Origin: Megachile rotundata
Taxonomy: Eukaryota; Arthropoda; Insecta; Hymenoptera; Megachilidae
Length of the DNA stretch: 64,000 nucleotides
Direction of reading: 5' to 3'
Assembly (NCBI RefSeq): GCF_050947335.1
Contig: NC_134984.1
Span: forward strand, 13,435,926 to 13,499,925
Under the pieces are notes generated by a model. It did not search any database and had not been told where the DNA came from. It saw only the letters and a program-made list of their open reading frames with translations. This document shows, piece by piece, positions 9,376 through 22,050 of this stretch (its first letter is position 1; every line of letters starts with the position of its first letter). Made by a program: the position numbers and the translations under genes.

Positions 9376-10470
9376 ACGTAGAATCAGTCGATTCATAGAT
9401 TTGCAGATTTATATCTATGGACATTCAACAATTTTCAAATTCCTACAATCACAACTCCCAAAATAAAAATCATCTCATCACCACATAAAATAATCTCAAC
9501 CTCTCATACTCTCACTCCATCACCATAAGTCAACCCTATCCATCAGATTCACCTTGATTCAATAGACTCGAAAAATGTCTTTGTCCCACGATTCGCAAAC
9601 TGCAGAAATGGTTCTGTCTCGATCATTGTTTTCACAACAAACAGCTTTCGAAACCTCATCGAAGCGAGCGTCCATTTTCATCGATATTCACGTGAAAAGT
9701 TTCTTCGACTCGTTTCTATTGGCTTACACAGATTACAAAGCGCAATCATCGATTCCATAGTCGGTACCTTAGACTCGAAAGGTATCAATCCTCTCGCAGA
9801 CAAATAGAAAGGATCTCCCCACGGGATTGAAGCAACGTTCAAGGGAGCCTGTTAGAATCTTTCTTTTTTTCTAGTGGACTCGATGAATCTCGATCCGTGG
9901 TAATCGATATCCGGTTCGGGTATTCATCTCTTAATTGAAAACACTCGATCGAAGATCCTCGTGGCTATCTAGAATGAAGTGTCAACGAGGATAAATTGTC
10001 GGATTCTGGAAGCGTCAAAGTCGGGGATTCGTTAAGGTAGCTTTTGTCATTAGTAGAGACGTGATCGTTGTTAAGCGAAATTTTCTTGATATCTTATTGA
10101 TGTTTAATTAGTGATATCGATGATATCGTTAATATTACAATTAAGGGAGGTGTAAATTTCGATGTTAAATTTAATGTTTATTACATCCATTGTTGCACTT
10201 CTTCAGATTCTCAAATTTTTGAATTATCAAATTTTCAAACTGTTCTGGTAATTTTTAACTTAGAAAATTACTAGATTTCCAAACTTCTTAAAGTATTGAG
10301 TACATAAGTTTTGTACATTTTCCAATTTTAACATTTTTTTAATTACTTAATTTATAAATCTGTAAATTACCAAGTATGCAATCGCCAAGTTACTAGATCG
10401 TGAAATTCCTGGATCCAAAAATCACTAGAACCAACAATCTCTACATTCAAAAATCCATATATTCAAAAAC
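9376..10470. other. Unique AT-rich non-coding stretch
   Basis: No gene seen. The segment at 9575-10080 has higher complexity (for example ggatctccccacgggattgaag) and could be a conserved non-coding element. From about 10200 it degrades into loose tcaaattttc iterations. Confidence 0.5.
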
Positions 10471-11350
10471 TAGTAGTTTCCAGATCCCCTAGTTTCTAAA
10501 TCACCTAGATTCCCAATCTCCTAGATTCCAAATCCCCTAGATTTCAAATCCCTTAGGTTTCAAATTGCTTAGATTCCAAATTCCCCAGTTTCCAAATTCT
10601 TTAGATTCAAAATCTCCTAGATTTCAAATTCCCTAGATTCCAAATCTCCTAAATTCCATATTCCCTAAATTCCAAATCTCCTAGATTCCAAATTCCCTAA
10701 ATTCCAAATTTCCTAGGTTCCAAATTCCTTAGATTCCAAATCTCCTAAATTTCAAATTCCCTAAATTCCAAATCTCCTAGGTTCCAAATTCCCTAGATTT
10801 GAAATTCTCTAGATTTCAAATCTCCTAGATTCCAAATTCCCAAAATTCCAAATCTCCTAGGTTCCAAATTCCCTAGATTCCAAATCTCCTAAATTCCAAA
10901 TTCCCTAAATTCCAAATCTCCTAAGTTCCAAATTCCCTAGATTTGAAATTCTCTAGATTCCAAATTCCTTAAATTCTAAATCTCCTAGGTTCCAAATTCC
11001 CTTGATTCCAAATCTCCTAAATTCCAAATTCCCTAAATTCCAAATCTCCTAGGTTCCAAATTTCCTAAATTTCAAATTCTCCGGATTTCGAATTCCCCAG
11101 ATTTGTAAATCCCTAGTCCCAAAACTTCCTAAATTCCTCACCCTCAGTTTCCAAATTCCCTAGATTCTAAACCCATAGATTACAAATCCCTAGATTCTAA
11201 ATTCCTAAATTTCATATTTGTAGATTTCAAATTTCTAGCTTCTAAATTCCTAGATCCTTAAATTCCTAGTTTGCAATCCCCTAAATTCCAAATTATAAAT
11301 TTAAAAATCTCCATATTCTAAATTCTTGAATGCCAAATTCTTAAATTTCA
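10471..11350 (+). repeat. 16-bp tandem array (ATTCCAAATTCCCTAA)
   Basis: About 50 copies with alternating variants ATTCCAAATTCCCTAA and ATTCCAAATCTCCTAG. The period is 16 bp. Copies are cleanest at 10600-11060 and decay at both edges. Confidence 0.9.
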
Positions 11351-13060
11351 AATTTGTCGAACGTATTAATTCCTCGACCCAAAATCTCCCTACATCAAAT
11401 TCTGAAGTTCCCCCTATTTAAAAATTAGAAAATTTGCGTATCATATCAACAGTTCCCTATTAATTACCTTGCTGATCAATTCCAGATCTTCCACCATAAT
11501 TTTCTTGCGATTCAAATCAGTTTCCCTCAAAATTCCTGTATTCCCTCAAAATCTTGTATTTGCTCGAAAACAGTCTGAACTATCAGATCGTCTTTTCTGA
11601 AGAGACCGCCTTCAACGCATCGAAAATCGAGATTTCGCCTAAGCTTAAAGTTTTCTCAGATATCGGGTCGTCGTTGTCCTCTCCGGGCCAAAGTTCAGCT
11701 CTCGGTGAATAGCAAACTTACCTGTCCGTGTTCACGAAGTCCTGTCACTCGAGCGGTCCCGACCGTCGAAAGGACTTCTGTTTCGCTTAAGAGTAATCGA
11801 ATATTTACAGCGAGTCGGAAAATTTACTCGGACGGTGAAAGGACCGCGGACGAATTTTAGCCAGATCCGTTAAGACCGATTTTAATCAACGCTCCGCTAA
11901 CGGAGGGATAAATGTAAATTAATTTCTGCCGGGAACCAAGACGAGGATTTCCATCCGCTAAATGGAATCCTCGAATCGTGATTAGGTTGTGGAACCAGTT
12001 CTTTCATCGATCATAAATTGTCTTCATTCATTTTAATTAACATCCTTTCTACACTCGCGCGAGTCACGTTTCTCGTTTCTACCGTGACATCTTAATTTTC
12101 TAGCAAATTATTAAATGTAATAACATTTTTATGTGGTATGACATATACCATAACATTGATGTAGAATTTTATTTACTATTAATGTTTCTATATTTGATCG
12201 TTTTTAAAGTGTATGTATCGAAAATACAAATATATGCCCTATGTGTACTTTTTATTAAAAATGTATTATTTTATAAAAGAGGAGTACGTAGGGTATTCTT
12301 AAGCATATAGGGTATTCTTAGTGAACAGGATATTTCGAAAAACAAGACCCACGGTAATAGGACACGTGACGAAGGATTAATAAACTTGCCTCCTAAATGA
12401 GCGTCTGATTAATTACCGCGGCCTACTGTAATGCCAGGAAGCAACAATAATTTCCTTGAAGTGACGTGATTATCAGGGTTCCTCTCCACCGGAACCCGCC
12501 ATTCTGCTTGTTAGCGCGATGCATCATTCGGGTGCTAACTTTAATGACACTTTGTCGAATAATTTATTACGATTGACGGTGATTTATTTCCCCGAAACTG
12601 TTGTCATCACGAATCGTACGATCTTCCTCGTAAAAACTACCCTTCGTTACAGAAATTGGTTAAAGGTCACCGAATTATTTTTTAACGAGTCGAAACTAAT
12701 TAATCGTCGTTAATAATAGGTGGAAGAGGCTTTTTACTCGTTTAACCCCTTACATTATTCGTATCAGCTCTTTCGATGCTCGTGGACGTTGCATCGAATG
12801 CTATTAGCGTTCTTTTTTTTGTCGTTTAATGAATTTCTACGCTCCTCGGTTCTATGGGCGCTTGTGCACGGTGAAAAGTCGTTTTCCCTTTGAGTTGCTT
12901 AAGTATCCGTTAATTATTGTGGAACGCTTTTAAAATGCATGCTGCGTTCATGATAATTGCGCTTGTTGCACGTTCGGATCAAAAGTTTCCAACCGCTTCG
13001 CTTCTATTTACATTGTAGGATGGTGGCGGAAGCACTGAAATAAGTTTTCCTTTAAATTAC
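11351..13060. other. Unique stretch, no gene identified
   Basis: Higher-complexity, relatively GC-richer sequence at 11600-12000. A 9-base consensus donor (ACTTACCTG on +, so CAGGTAAGT on -) lies at 11727-11735 without a recognisable open exon upstream of it on -. Such a 9-mer is expected about 0.5 times per 64 kb on two strands. The rest is AT-rich with nothing recognisable. Confidence 0.45.
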
Positions 13061-13489
13061 ATCCTTGAATTTCCACTTTCAAATTTTCTAGTTCGTCAAT
13101 TCGCAAAATTTTTAAGTCCGCCTAAATTTTTGAGATTTCCAAAATTTTCAGTTCTCTAAATCTCTATGTTCGAATATTCCACAATTTTCAAACTTTTAAA
13201 ACCTAAATTTTTAGCTCTCCAAATGTTTAAATTCTCAAAACCTTATAACACAAAATAACTAAATTTTTAAAACTACAAATTCTGTAGTTCTTATATTAAA
13301 AATCCCTAGATTATTGTGTACCTCAATTTTCAAAAAGCTTTAGTCCTAAAAGAGATTCCTAAAATCCCTGGATCCATTAGTTATTGTAATGAAAATTCCC
13401 CAGATCATCATATAACTCTAACTCCAAGTCTCTATTCTTTATCATCCATATTTGGAAAAATCCCTAGACGACAAAATCTTTACGTTAAA
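13061..13489 (+). repeat. Degenerate AAATTT/CCCTAGA-rich repeat
   Basis: Loose iterations of tctcaaaattt and aaatccctagat that lead into the 32-bp array at 13490. A 60-codon frame here is not credible as a gene. Confidence 0.55.
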
Positions 13490-14160
13490 AATCCCTAGAT
13501 TTTCCTATTCTACCATTTTCAAATTTCTATAGTCCAAAATCCCTAGATCCCAATATCACTATACCAAAAAATTCCTAGATCCCAATATCACTATTCCGAA
13601 AAATCCCTAGATCCATATTTCATTACACCAAAAATCCCTAAATCCTAATATTACTACACCGAACAATCCTTAGATTCCCATATCACTAAACTCAAAAATC
13701 TCTAGATCCCAATATCACTATACCAAAAAATTCCTAGTTCCCAATATCACTATTCCGAAAAATCCCTAGATCCATATTTCACTACATCAAAAATCCCTAA
13801 ATCCTAATATTACTACACCGAACAATCCCTAGATTCCAATATCACTAAACTAAAAAATCTCTAGATCCCAATATCACTATTCCGAAAAATCCCTAGATCC
13901 CAATATCACTATTCCGAAAAATCCCTAGATCCATATTTCACTACATCAAAAATCCCTAAATCCTAATATTACTACACCGAACAATCCCTAGATTCCAATA
14001 TCATTAAACTAAAAAATCTCTAGATCCCAATATCACTGTTCCGAAAAATCCCTAGATCCATATTTCACTACATCAAAAATCTCTAAATCCTAATATTACT
14101 ACACGGAACAATCCCTAGATCCTAATATCGCTATACCAAAAAACTCCCAGAATCCCAAAC
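13490..14160 (+). repeat. 32-bp tandem array (AAATCCCTAGATCCC + AATATCACTATTCCGA)
   Basis: About 20 copies of a 32-bp unit with halves AAATCCCTAGATCCC and AATATCACTATTCCGA, in three or four variant forms that recur in order. 32 is twice the 16-bp period seen elsewhere. Confidence 0.88.
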
Positions 14161-15105
14161 CTCTTAATTTTCAAGTCGCTAGATTAAAAAATCCCTAGAC
14201 CTTACGTTGCTATCTTCAAATATCCCCGAATTCAAAAAATCACTAGATTCCTAATCCCTTAATATCTTAAGAAGTTTCTAAATTCATAAATCCCTAGATC
14301 TGTAACTTCGGTGATTTCCAAATATCAAGTTGCGTAATTCCTAGATTTCTAAATTTTCATGTTTCGAAAGCCCTACATTAGCAAATTTTCATCATTGCAC
14401 ACATAGCTCGATGCAAATAACCATAAATATTCGCAATTAATGTAAAATTCCTAATTAATATTCGTGCATTCTTATTCCCAGCATCCACTGAATAATTACT
14501 CTCATTTATGTAAACGTACCGTTGTAATTTCATTCATAACCGTATTCTCTTTTGCATTTGAATGCCATTGTTCGAACGGGACTTTGATAAACGACCGGTT
14601 ACAACCGTACAAATATTGCAAGACAATCACGTTTCTACCGCCGTGCGTGAAACTTTACCGAACGCGGCATAGAATTACGTAGACTATATATATTCCGAGC
14701 ACGATATATCGCGCGGAAAAACGCTGGCCAAAATAAATAACCGTACAAGCATATCGCATTTTGGACGGCGAATTTCAGAAAACCTTATCGACACCTCGAA
14801 CGAAGAGAAATCGATGCAGAAACGTTAATGCACAAGAAACGTAAGAAACGATCAACGTGGATAGATATTTTCGGGAATATTTATCTTCGATACACTTTCG
14901 ACTTGCTCTTATCTTAATAGTCACTTTTTAGACGATATCTTTATCGTTTATGCAACGCAGTTCCTTTAAGTATGTTCCTTTAGGTATCGATGCTGAAGTT
15001 TCATGTTTATGTTAGGAATGTATGAAATCTTTTTTCTTAGGTTTTTTTTTGGGTTGAGTTGATATGTTTTTGAGGGAGGAATTTATTTATAGTAGGACGG
15101 TCGTT
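14161..15105. other. Unique stretch, no gene identified
   Basis: Decaying repeat to about 14370, then unique AT-rich sequence. A 72-codon frame (14464-14682) has no family resemblance or splice context. Confidence 0.5.
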
Positions 15106-15835
15106 CGACATTTTGGGAATTTAGAAATTTAGGAATTTGACAGGTTGATGGTTTGGGATTTGGGGATTTGGTGGATTATTCGTGATGGGAGTAATTTGGG
15201 GATTTGGGAATTTAGGGGGTTGGAAATGTGGGAGGTTGACGAATTTAGGAATTTGGAAATATTGGAAATGGGAAATTAGAAATTTTGTAGGGTGGAAATT
15301 CGGTAATTTGGGAATTTAGAATTTTGGAAGTTTGAGAATTTGGTAATATGAGAATTCAGGAATTTAGAAATTTGATAAATTGCGAATTTGAGGATTTCCA
15401 ATTTTGGTAATTTGGGAATTTTAGAATTTGGAAATCTGACAAATTTGGGAATTTGAGAGTTTGGAAATTTAAGAGTTTGGAAATTTGAGAGTTTGGAAAT
15501 TTGAGAGTTTGGAAACTTGAGAAATTTGGAAATTTGAGAATTTGGAAACTTGAGAGTTTGGAAATTTGAGAGTTTGGAAATTTAAGAGTTTGGAAATTTG
15601 AGAGTTTGGAAATTTGAGAGTTTGGAAATTTGAGAGTTTGGAAACTTGGGAGTTTGGAAATTTGAGAATTTGGAAATTCGAGAATTGGGAAATTTGAGAG
15701 TTTGGAAATTTGAGAGTTTGGAAGTTTGAGAGTTTGGAAATTTGAGAGTTTGGAAATTTGAGAGTTTGGAAGTTTGAGAGTTTGGAAATTTGAGAGTTTG
15801 AAAATTTGGAAATTTGGGTTTTCAAAAATTCATAA
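15106..15835 (+). repeat. 16-bp tandem array (GAGAGTTTGGAAATTT), first locus
   Basis: From about 15440 the array is clean with a 16-bp period; before that it is degenerate (gggaatttgg...). Bases 15461-15590 match 51624-51753 with only two or three differences, including the order of variant units. A 162-codon frame on - (QISKLSNFQTLKFPNS repeats) is an artefact of the 16-bp period. Confidence 0.92.
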
Positions 15836-16735
15836 ATTTTAACCTTGCAAACTTTGCACTTTGAACACTCAGAAATTAACTGCATTCCAAGTTCAAAAAT
15901 TTGTAAGTCCGCGAATTTGACCATTTGCAAATTTGCAACATAAAAACCTAACTTCACCAGTTAAAAACGACAAAATTAAAGAATTTCAAATGTCTACATA
16001 TTTATACATAAACAATTATAATACTAGTTACAAGTTCATCGAATTTAATGCACAGAGTAATTCCGATTATAACTCGATGCTGTTAGTTTTTCATCACTCA
16101 TACGTACCCATATATTTGCACATTAAAAGCCCGATGATCGATCGCACGAATTACTCGAATTTTCAATTTTCGTAGTTGATATTTTCAATCAATCTGTCTA
16201 CCTCGCCTTTACTCGATTTCGCATTATTACTTAGAATAACACTTGTTCAAGTGGCGGAACGTTCTTCACAAGTCGACTCCATCTAACCTTTTCAATAATA
16301 TTTCTGCAAGAAGCACACCTAATCATTTTTATGCATAATATTTCATTCCTATATTCATGCAAGAAATGAAGAAATTATTTTGCAATGAAGTGCACAGATA
16401 GACAAAAGGTGATCAAAGATTGTGATTATGGAAAATGTAGTCGGTGATGATTACTAATTACCTGGAAAACGGTACAGTCATGATTAATGAATGAAGGAAG
16501 TAATTGTAACTGTTGGACTGGAAACACATGATTAACTAAATGATAGTTAATCGCGGAATGATTATGTATGAACACTCTTGGTTGTGACTGAACTAATGAA
16601 ACGTTCACTTTAAGTAGCCTGTAATGTATAATATGTATAATGAAATACTGTAAATGTATTTGAATCAACATGGATTTAAATTTCAATATAAATTCATCTT
16701 TCATTGAATGATCACAAATTACTGATTTATGGTTC
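15836..16735. other. Unique stretch, no gene identified
   Basis: AT-rich. Frames of 80 and 92 codons have no recognisable motif, compositional shift or splice signals. Confidence 0.5.
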
Positions 16736-17460
16736 AGATTGTAAAAAGTGTTTGTAATATAATATTATCAATGAAATCGCTAATTACACAGAGATTCATT
16801 GATTCATAATTATTGATTAATGATATGTATAGAATCATTGATTAATGATTGATCACATATAGATTCATTGAGTAATTCTTACTGGTCACAAGCAAATTTG
16901 ATTAGTAATTACTGATGCAGATTCACTGGTTAATAATTATTGACCACATATAGATTCATTGATTAATGATTGATCACATATAGATTCATTGATTAATTCT
17001 TACTAGTCAGAAGCAAATTTGATTAATTATTACTGACCACTTGCAGATTCACTGATTAATGATTGATCACATATAGATTCATTGATTAATTCTTACTGGT
17101 CACAAGCAAATTTGATTAGTAATTACTGATGCAGATTCACTGGTTAATAATTATTGACCACATACAGATTCATTGATTAATCATTGATCACATATAGATT
17201 CATTGATTAATTCTTACTGGTCAAAAGCAAATTTGATTAATAAATACTGACCACATACAGATTCACTGATTAATGATTGATCACATATAGATTCATTGAT
17301 TAATTCTTTCTGGTCACAAGCAAATTTGATTAATAATTACTGACCACATGCAGATTCACTGATTAATGATTGATCACACATAGATTCATCGATTAATTCT
17401 TTCTCGTCACGAGCAAATTTATTGATTAATAATTACTAATCATACAAAGATTCATTGACT
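16736..17460 (+). repeat. Composite 30/31-bp tandem array (AGATTCATTGATTAAT)
   Basis: Units built around agattcattgattaatgatt, tgatcacatat and agcaaatttgattaa. The landmark agcaaatttg recurs at 16891, 17012, 17105, 17226 and 17319, giving spacings of 121, 93, 121 and 93. The higher-order unit is therefore 214 bp, made of about seven submonomers. Confidence 0.85.
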
Positions 17461-18260
17461 AATAATCACAAGTCACATATATATACATTAAATAATGATA
17501 TACCAATCACATAAAAATTCATGAATTAATAAATACAATCACATAAAGATCCATTAATCATTACTAATCACACAAACACAGATTGACTATCATAATCGCG
17601 CAATAAGATTGCTAATAACACTACATAACGCATAATCAATAATACAATAAAAGAACCAATTAAACGCGAACTGTTAATTAACCAATTTAAGCAGCTTATC
17701 AATCTTTCGCAACCGCGAAACATCTGCTATGAAATTTCTTGCACCGTATCAGACAATACCAGTCTAAATGCATGAAATTCCATGAAACCATAATATTGGC
17801 AGACAACGTTTGAATATCGGTCCGTCAATCGAATATCTTGATCGAAATAAACTCCGATATCCATGCAAACAGCGGATTCTTTGGAATATCGTCTGATAAT
17901 TTACATGATAAAAGTGTTGCAGCTGTGATGTAGAATTTTTCCTCGCAACGATGTATAGAGACGCGATTCTGTGGCAATTTATTCCGAAAGTAAATCTATA
18001 TGAGGCGATGTACTGATGTTAACTCATGAGTTGGAGCGTGGAGACTCGGATGTTTAGAGGAGCATATATTCAAATCTTTATACTACTCCTAAATATGTAT
18101 ATTTTCGAGTTTTTATATGCTGGAGTTTTCATATAATTCAGGTAATATATCTGTGGATTTTTATGGCATTGAATGTTTATAGTCTCGAGTACATTTTTGG
18201 AATTTTACATTTTTGGGTAACTATAGTTTCAAATACGTAGAGTAAAGAATCTCTGCTCTT
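17461..18260. other. Unique stretch with a motif shared with 63.77 kb
   Basis: AT-rich unique sequence. Bases 18015-18063 (core catgagttggagcgtggaga) resemble 63770-63820 at roughly 75 percent. No gene seen. Confidence 0.5.
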
Positions 18261-19255
18261 ATGAGTTCCTACATTTCCGAATTCTTACAATTGCAAATAC
18301 CTACACTTCCAAATTCCTCTGTTGACGAATTCCTAGATCCCCAAATTGCTATGTTCCCAAATTACTATGTCCCCAAAATGCTACGTTCCCAAATTCCCAC
18401 GTCTCCAAATTCCCACATTCCTAAATTTCCACGTTCCCAAATTCCCACGTCCCCAAGTTCCCACGTCTCCAAATTTCCACGTCCCCAAATTTCCACGTCT
18501 CCAAATTCCCACATTTCCAAATTTCCACATTCCCAAATTCCAACGTCCCCAAATTCCAACGTCCCCAAATTCCCACGTCCCCAAATTACCACATCCCCAA
18601 ATTCCCATATTCCCAAATTTCCATGTCCCCGAATTTCCACATCCCCAAATTTCCACGTGTCCAAATTCCCACATTCCCAAATTTCCACATCCCCAAATTC
18701 TCACGTCCCCAAATTTCCACGTCCCCAAATTCCCACGTCCCCAAATTCTCACGTCCTCAAATTCCCACGTCCCCAAATTCCCACGTCCCCAAATTACCAC
18801 ATCTCCAAATCCCCACATCCCCAAATTCCCATATTCCCAAATTTCCATGTCCCCGAATTTCCACATCCCCAAATTTCCACGTGTCCAAATTCCCACATTC
18901 CCAAATATCCACATCCCCAAATTCCCACGTTCCCAAATTCCCACATTCCCAAATTTCCACGTCCCCAGATTCTCACGTCCCCAAATTCCAACGTCCCCAA
19001 ATTCCCATGTCCCCAAATTACCACATCCCGAAATTCCCACGTCCCCAAATTGCTACGTCTCCAAATCGCTGTATCCCTAAAATTCCCACATCCCCAAATT
19101 TCCACGTCCCCAAATCGCTACGACTCCAAATTGCTACATCCCCAAAGCGCTATATCCTCCAATACCTACATCTCCAAATCCCTCCCTCTCCATTTCACTA
19201 CATCTTCCCAATCCCACATCCCCAAATCGTCACATCCCCAAAAAACTACCTCTCC
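18261..19255 (+). repeat. 16-bp tandem array, C-rich on + (CCACGTCCCCAAATTC)
   Basis: About 60 copies of CCACGTCCCCAAATTC / CCACATCCCCAAATTT, the reverse complement of the family at 0.6-1.6 kb. A higher-order duplication is visible: cccatattcccaaatttcc occurs at 18604 and 18828, 224 bp (14 x 16) apart. Frames of up to 350 codons on + and 219 on - come from the stop-poor unit and translate as 16-residue repeats. They are not genes. Confidence 0.93.
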
Positions 19256-19865
19256 ATTCGCTAAGAACAGAAAAATTCTGTTACTTTGTATCGATCACCA
19301 ACTCGTGGTTTGACATCCATAGAAGTCGATTTGTATATAAATCCTAACCGAAAGAGGCATGAAAACAGAGGATAAAGTGCAACCAGATGCAAACCGATGC
19401 GTCTCTCGATGATGCGTGCGGTTGACGCGCGATCGTGAACAAGCATTTTTCGCGGGCGTTCGCTGAAACGAATTTGAACAGTGTAAATTTTGCATATCAC
19501 CAGAAACGGGTTCGATTTGTCTGCGTGGCAAATCACCACGCGGACAACTGTTATCGAGCGACACGAGAAAACTCGTCGGAACGAGGCTGGACGTTTATTT
19601 TGGCAGGTACCTTGTTCCAAACGGTCGTAAACTGTTCCCGTGGTCGCAAATACGACGAATTAAACGACATTGATTCGTGGTCGTCGACGCTGATTGTTGG
19701 CTAACTGAACAATTATTTGCAAACAAAATTACCCTGTTTCTTGTGACGTAATTACCGAATAAATCAACTTAATACTGCTATTAATATCCGCACAACGTCG
19801 TCTGAATTTGATCGTCTACGCAGAAAAATTTAAATGTCACGTTAGTTATATGGGTTACTTATAAT
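19256..19865. other. Unique, GC-richer stretch
   Basis: Higher complexity than its surroundings (19300-19720), with overlapping 89-119 codon frames on both strands that match nothing I know. It may be a conserved non-coding element or exon-like sequence. Undecided. Confidence 0.4.
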
Positions 19866-20155
19866 TATGATGATATAATTATTATATCATATCGATTGGA
19901 TGCATATAAGAATGATTTATAAGATTGATAACGTGGTCAAATGATATAATTATTATACCGTATCGATAGGTTGCATATAAGAATGATTTGTAAGAAGGTT
20001 GACAACGTGGTCAGATGATATAATTATTATACCATATCGATAGGTTGCATATAAGAATGATTTATAAGATTGATAACTTGGTCAAATGATATAATTATTA
20101 TACCACATCGATAGGATGTGCATAAGAATAATTTATAAAAAGATATACAAAATGG
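19866..20155 (+). repeat. ~71-bp tandem array
   Basis: Four copies starting gatataattattata at 19872, 19943, 20017 and 20088, each with tgcatataagaatgattta and acgtggtca further on. Spacings are 71, 74 and 71 bp. Confidence 0.88.
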
Positions 20156-22050
20156 TCAAACATTGATATTTTCATTTCACTTCTTCCTTTTTTTTTTTCA
20201 AAAAAACAAAGGCTATCATCAACAGATGTATATGTTCAATCAGTAAAATGCAATTTTCAACCAATTTCGAGAAAAACAGATCTCCGAAATGTTTGAGTGC
20301 AGTAAATAAGTTACACTGTAAACAATTTTCGTGTTACAATTTGGTCCAGCTGGAAATGCTTTGTTCTCGTGAATGAAAGGTCGCGAGGTCAAATCTTGAT
20401 GATATATCATTTTTTCCTCGAATCTTTTTTTAGTATTTTTTTTCAATTTTCCTAGTTATTTACTCTTCTTTTACACATTGTAACATATTAGAAATAGATA
20501 TTTAATAATTATTTCCATTAAAACTCCTCATTTATATATATTTTTTTTTGTGAAACTATCTCATATCTACATTATTAAATAACGCAATGTTTTTAATTAA
20601 AAATTCGTTTGAACGAATGTTTTTCATGATTACTTTTCTCTTCTTAAAATTTGCTTTTACTTCTCAAAATTTGTGATATTCTGTTTCACTGCAAATCATT
20701 TATTTTCTCATCAGCAACTGTCCAAGAACACGTACAAAAATTCTTCCCAAAATTGAAAAATATTACGAAGGTTTAAACATTCTCAGAATTTCTCTCAAAA
20801 ATATCTGTTTTAAATTCCGTTTACCAGCGCACAAAATTCGCCGGCAACAATTATTTAACATCCCTATCCGCGACCTTTAACCGTGGAAAGCTCGTGAAAA
20901 ATTTAAACGCTAACCGCTTTAAAACGTTCGCAAACTATCTTATGAAACGTTCTAAGCGCAGGAAACGTATAAGACATTTAAGAAACGTCTTGCGCGTCGA
21001 CCAACGAAGAACGTTCATATTTCAGACGTTTCCTGCATGAGAATCGTTCGAGTCCCTTCGGAGAGGGTTGCAGAAGTTTCTCCACTTCGTCGACCATTTA
21101 TTAGCCGAAAGCTGGGGAAGAAATACAATTTTCCTTCGCTGTATCGGTCTGTCAGAACTGAATTTTCATATAGAGAGTCGACTTCCAATTTTACCTTCAA
21201 GATTCCTAAAATAAAAAAGAATCAATCTCCAAATTTACAGAAAAAAATTTGGGACGATTGACGAATAAGTATGTCACTGTTCATCGATTTTTATAAAACT
21301 GTCTTTCATGAATTAATTCTTTGAGTGTCACTCAAATATAAAACTTGACTGTCACTCAAATATAAAATTTGTAAAGTTGAAAAAATTTCAAATTTGAAAA
21401 TTGGAAAAAATTTATAAATAAAATTTATATGCAGTGACTATTATTATATCTAGTAAGTTGTACTTGTGTAATTACACATTATAACAGGGTAACAATGGCG
21501 GTAAAATAATAAGTTTATTCAATCACTGTATCATAAATTCTCTTCCTAATTTAATTTTTCTTCATTTTTACACAATTTCGTCTGTTTTATATAATAAGAA
21601 GTTTAGTGCAAAAAGTCCAATGAAAAGGATTTTCATAAAATTCAAGAAAAAGCTGACAAATTTGCTTACTCAACAATTCGGCAACTCTTCTAGCAATTTT
21701 GAAGCAGCCAAGGGACAAAAGTGATAAGAAGAATCGTAGAAAAGTTCTTCCTCGCGTTTGCGCATAAAACTCGCGAAATCGTGTAGCGAGTCCACGGAAT
21801 ATCTAACGCGGATTATGGAAATTCCGCGGCTGTCCGCTCGATTACAGTGAAAAATCGATAAAGATCGAGAATATGGAAATGGTAGAAAGTTTTTCGCCGA
21901 CTTGGTAGAAATCCCGAGAGGGCTCACGAGGGAAATCTCGCGACGGCCCTTTCGAGTTGGACGCTCAAGTGTTTCTCGACGAAAGAAAGTCTCGTTGCTG
22001 CGTTAAAGTATACGTATGCTTGTCTAATGTGACATTTTGACGGATACTTA
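20156..22050. other. Unique AT-rich stretch, no gene identified
   Basis: Contains poly-T runs and several frames of 60-85 codons without recognisable motifs. A compositionally richer segment at 21690-22000 includes a wholly unremarkable 85-codon frame. Confidence 0.5.

Noticed and set aside
11727..11735. Perfect CAGGTAAGT donor on the - strand
   Set aside because: No pyrimidine tract and no recognisable exon upstream; the 9-mer is expected about once in two such windows.
18130..18148. Second ratchet-like site (attcag/gtaata)
   Set aside because: Poor pyrimidine tract and weak donor; much weaker than the site at 31812.
18261..19313. 350-codon + frame and overlapping 213-244 codon frames
   Set aside because: Same stop-free 16-bp unit translated in three frames; no gene features.
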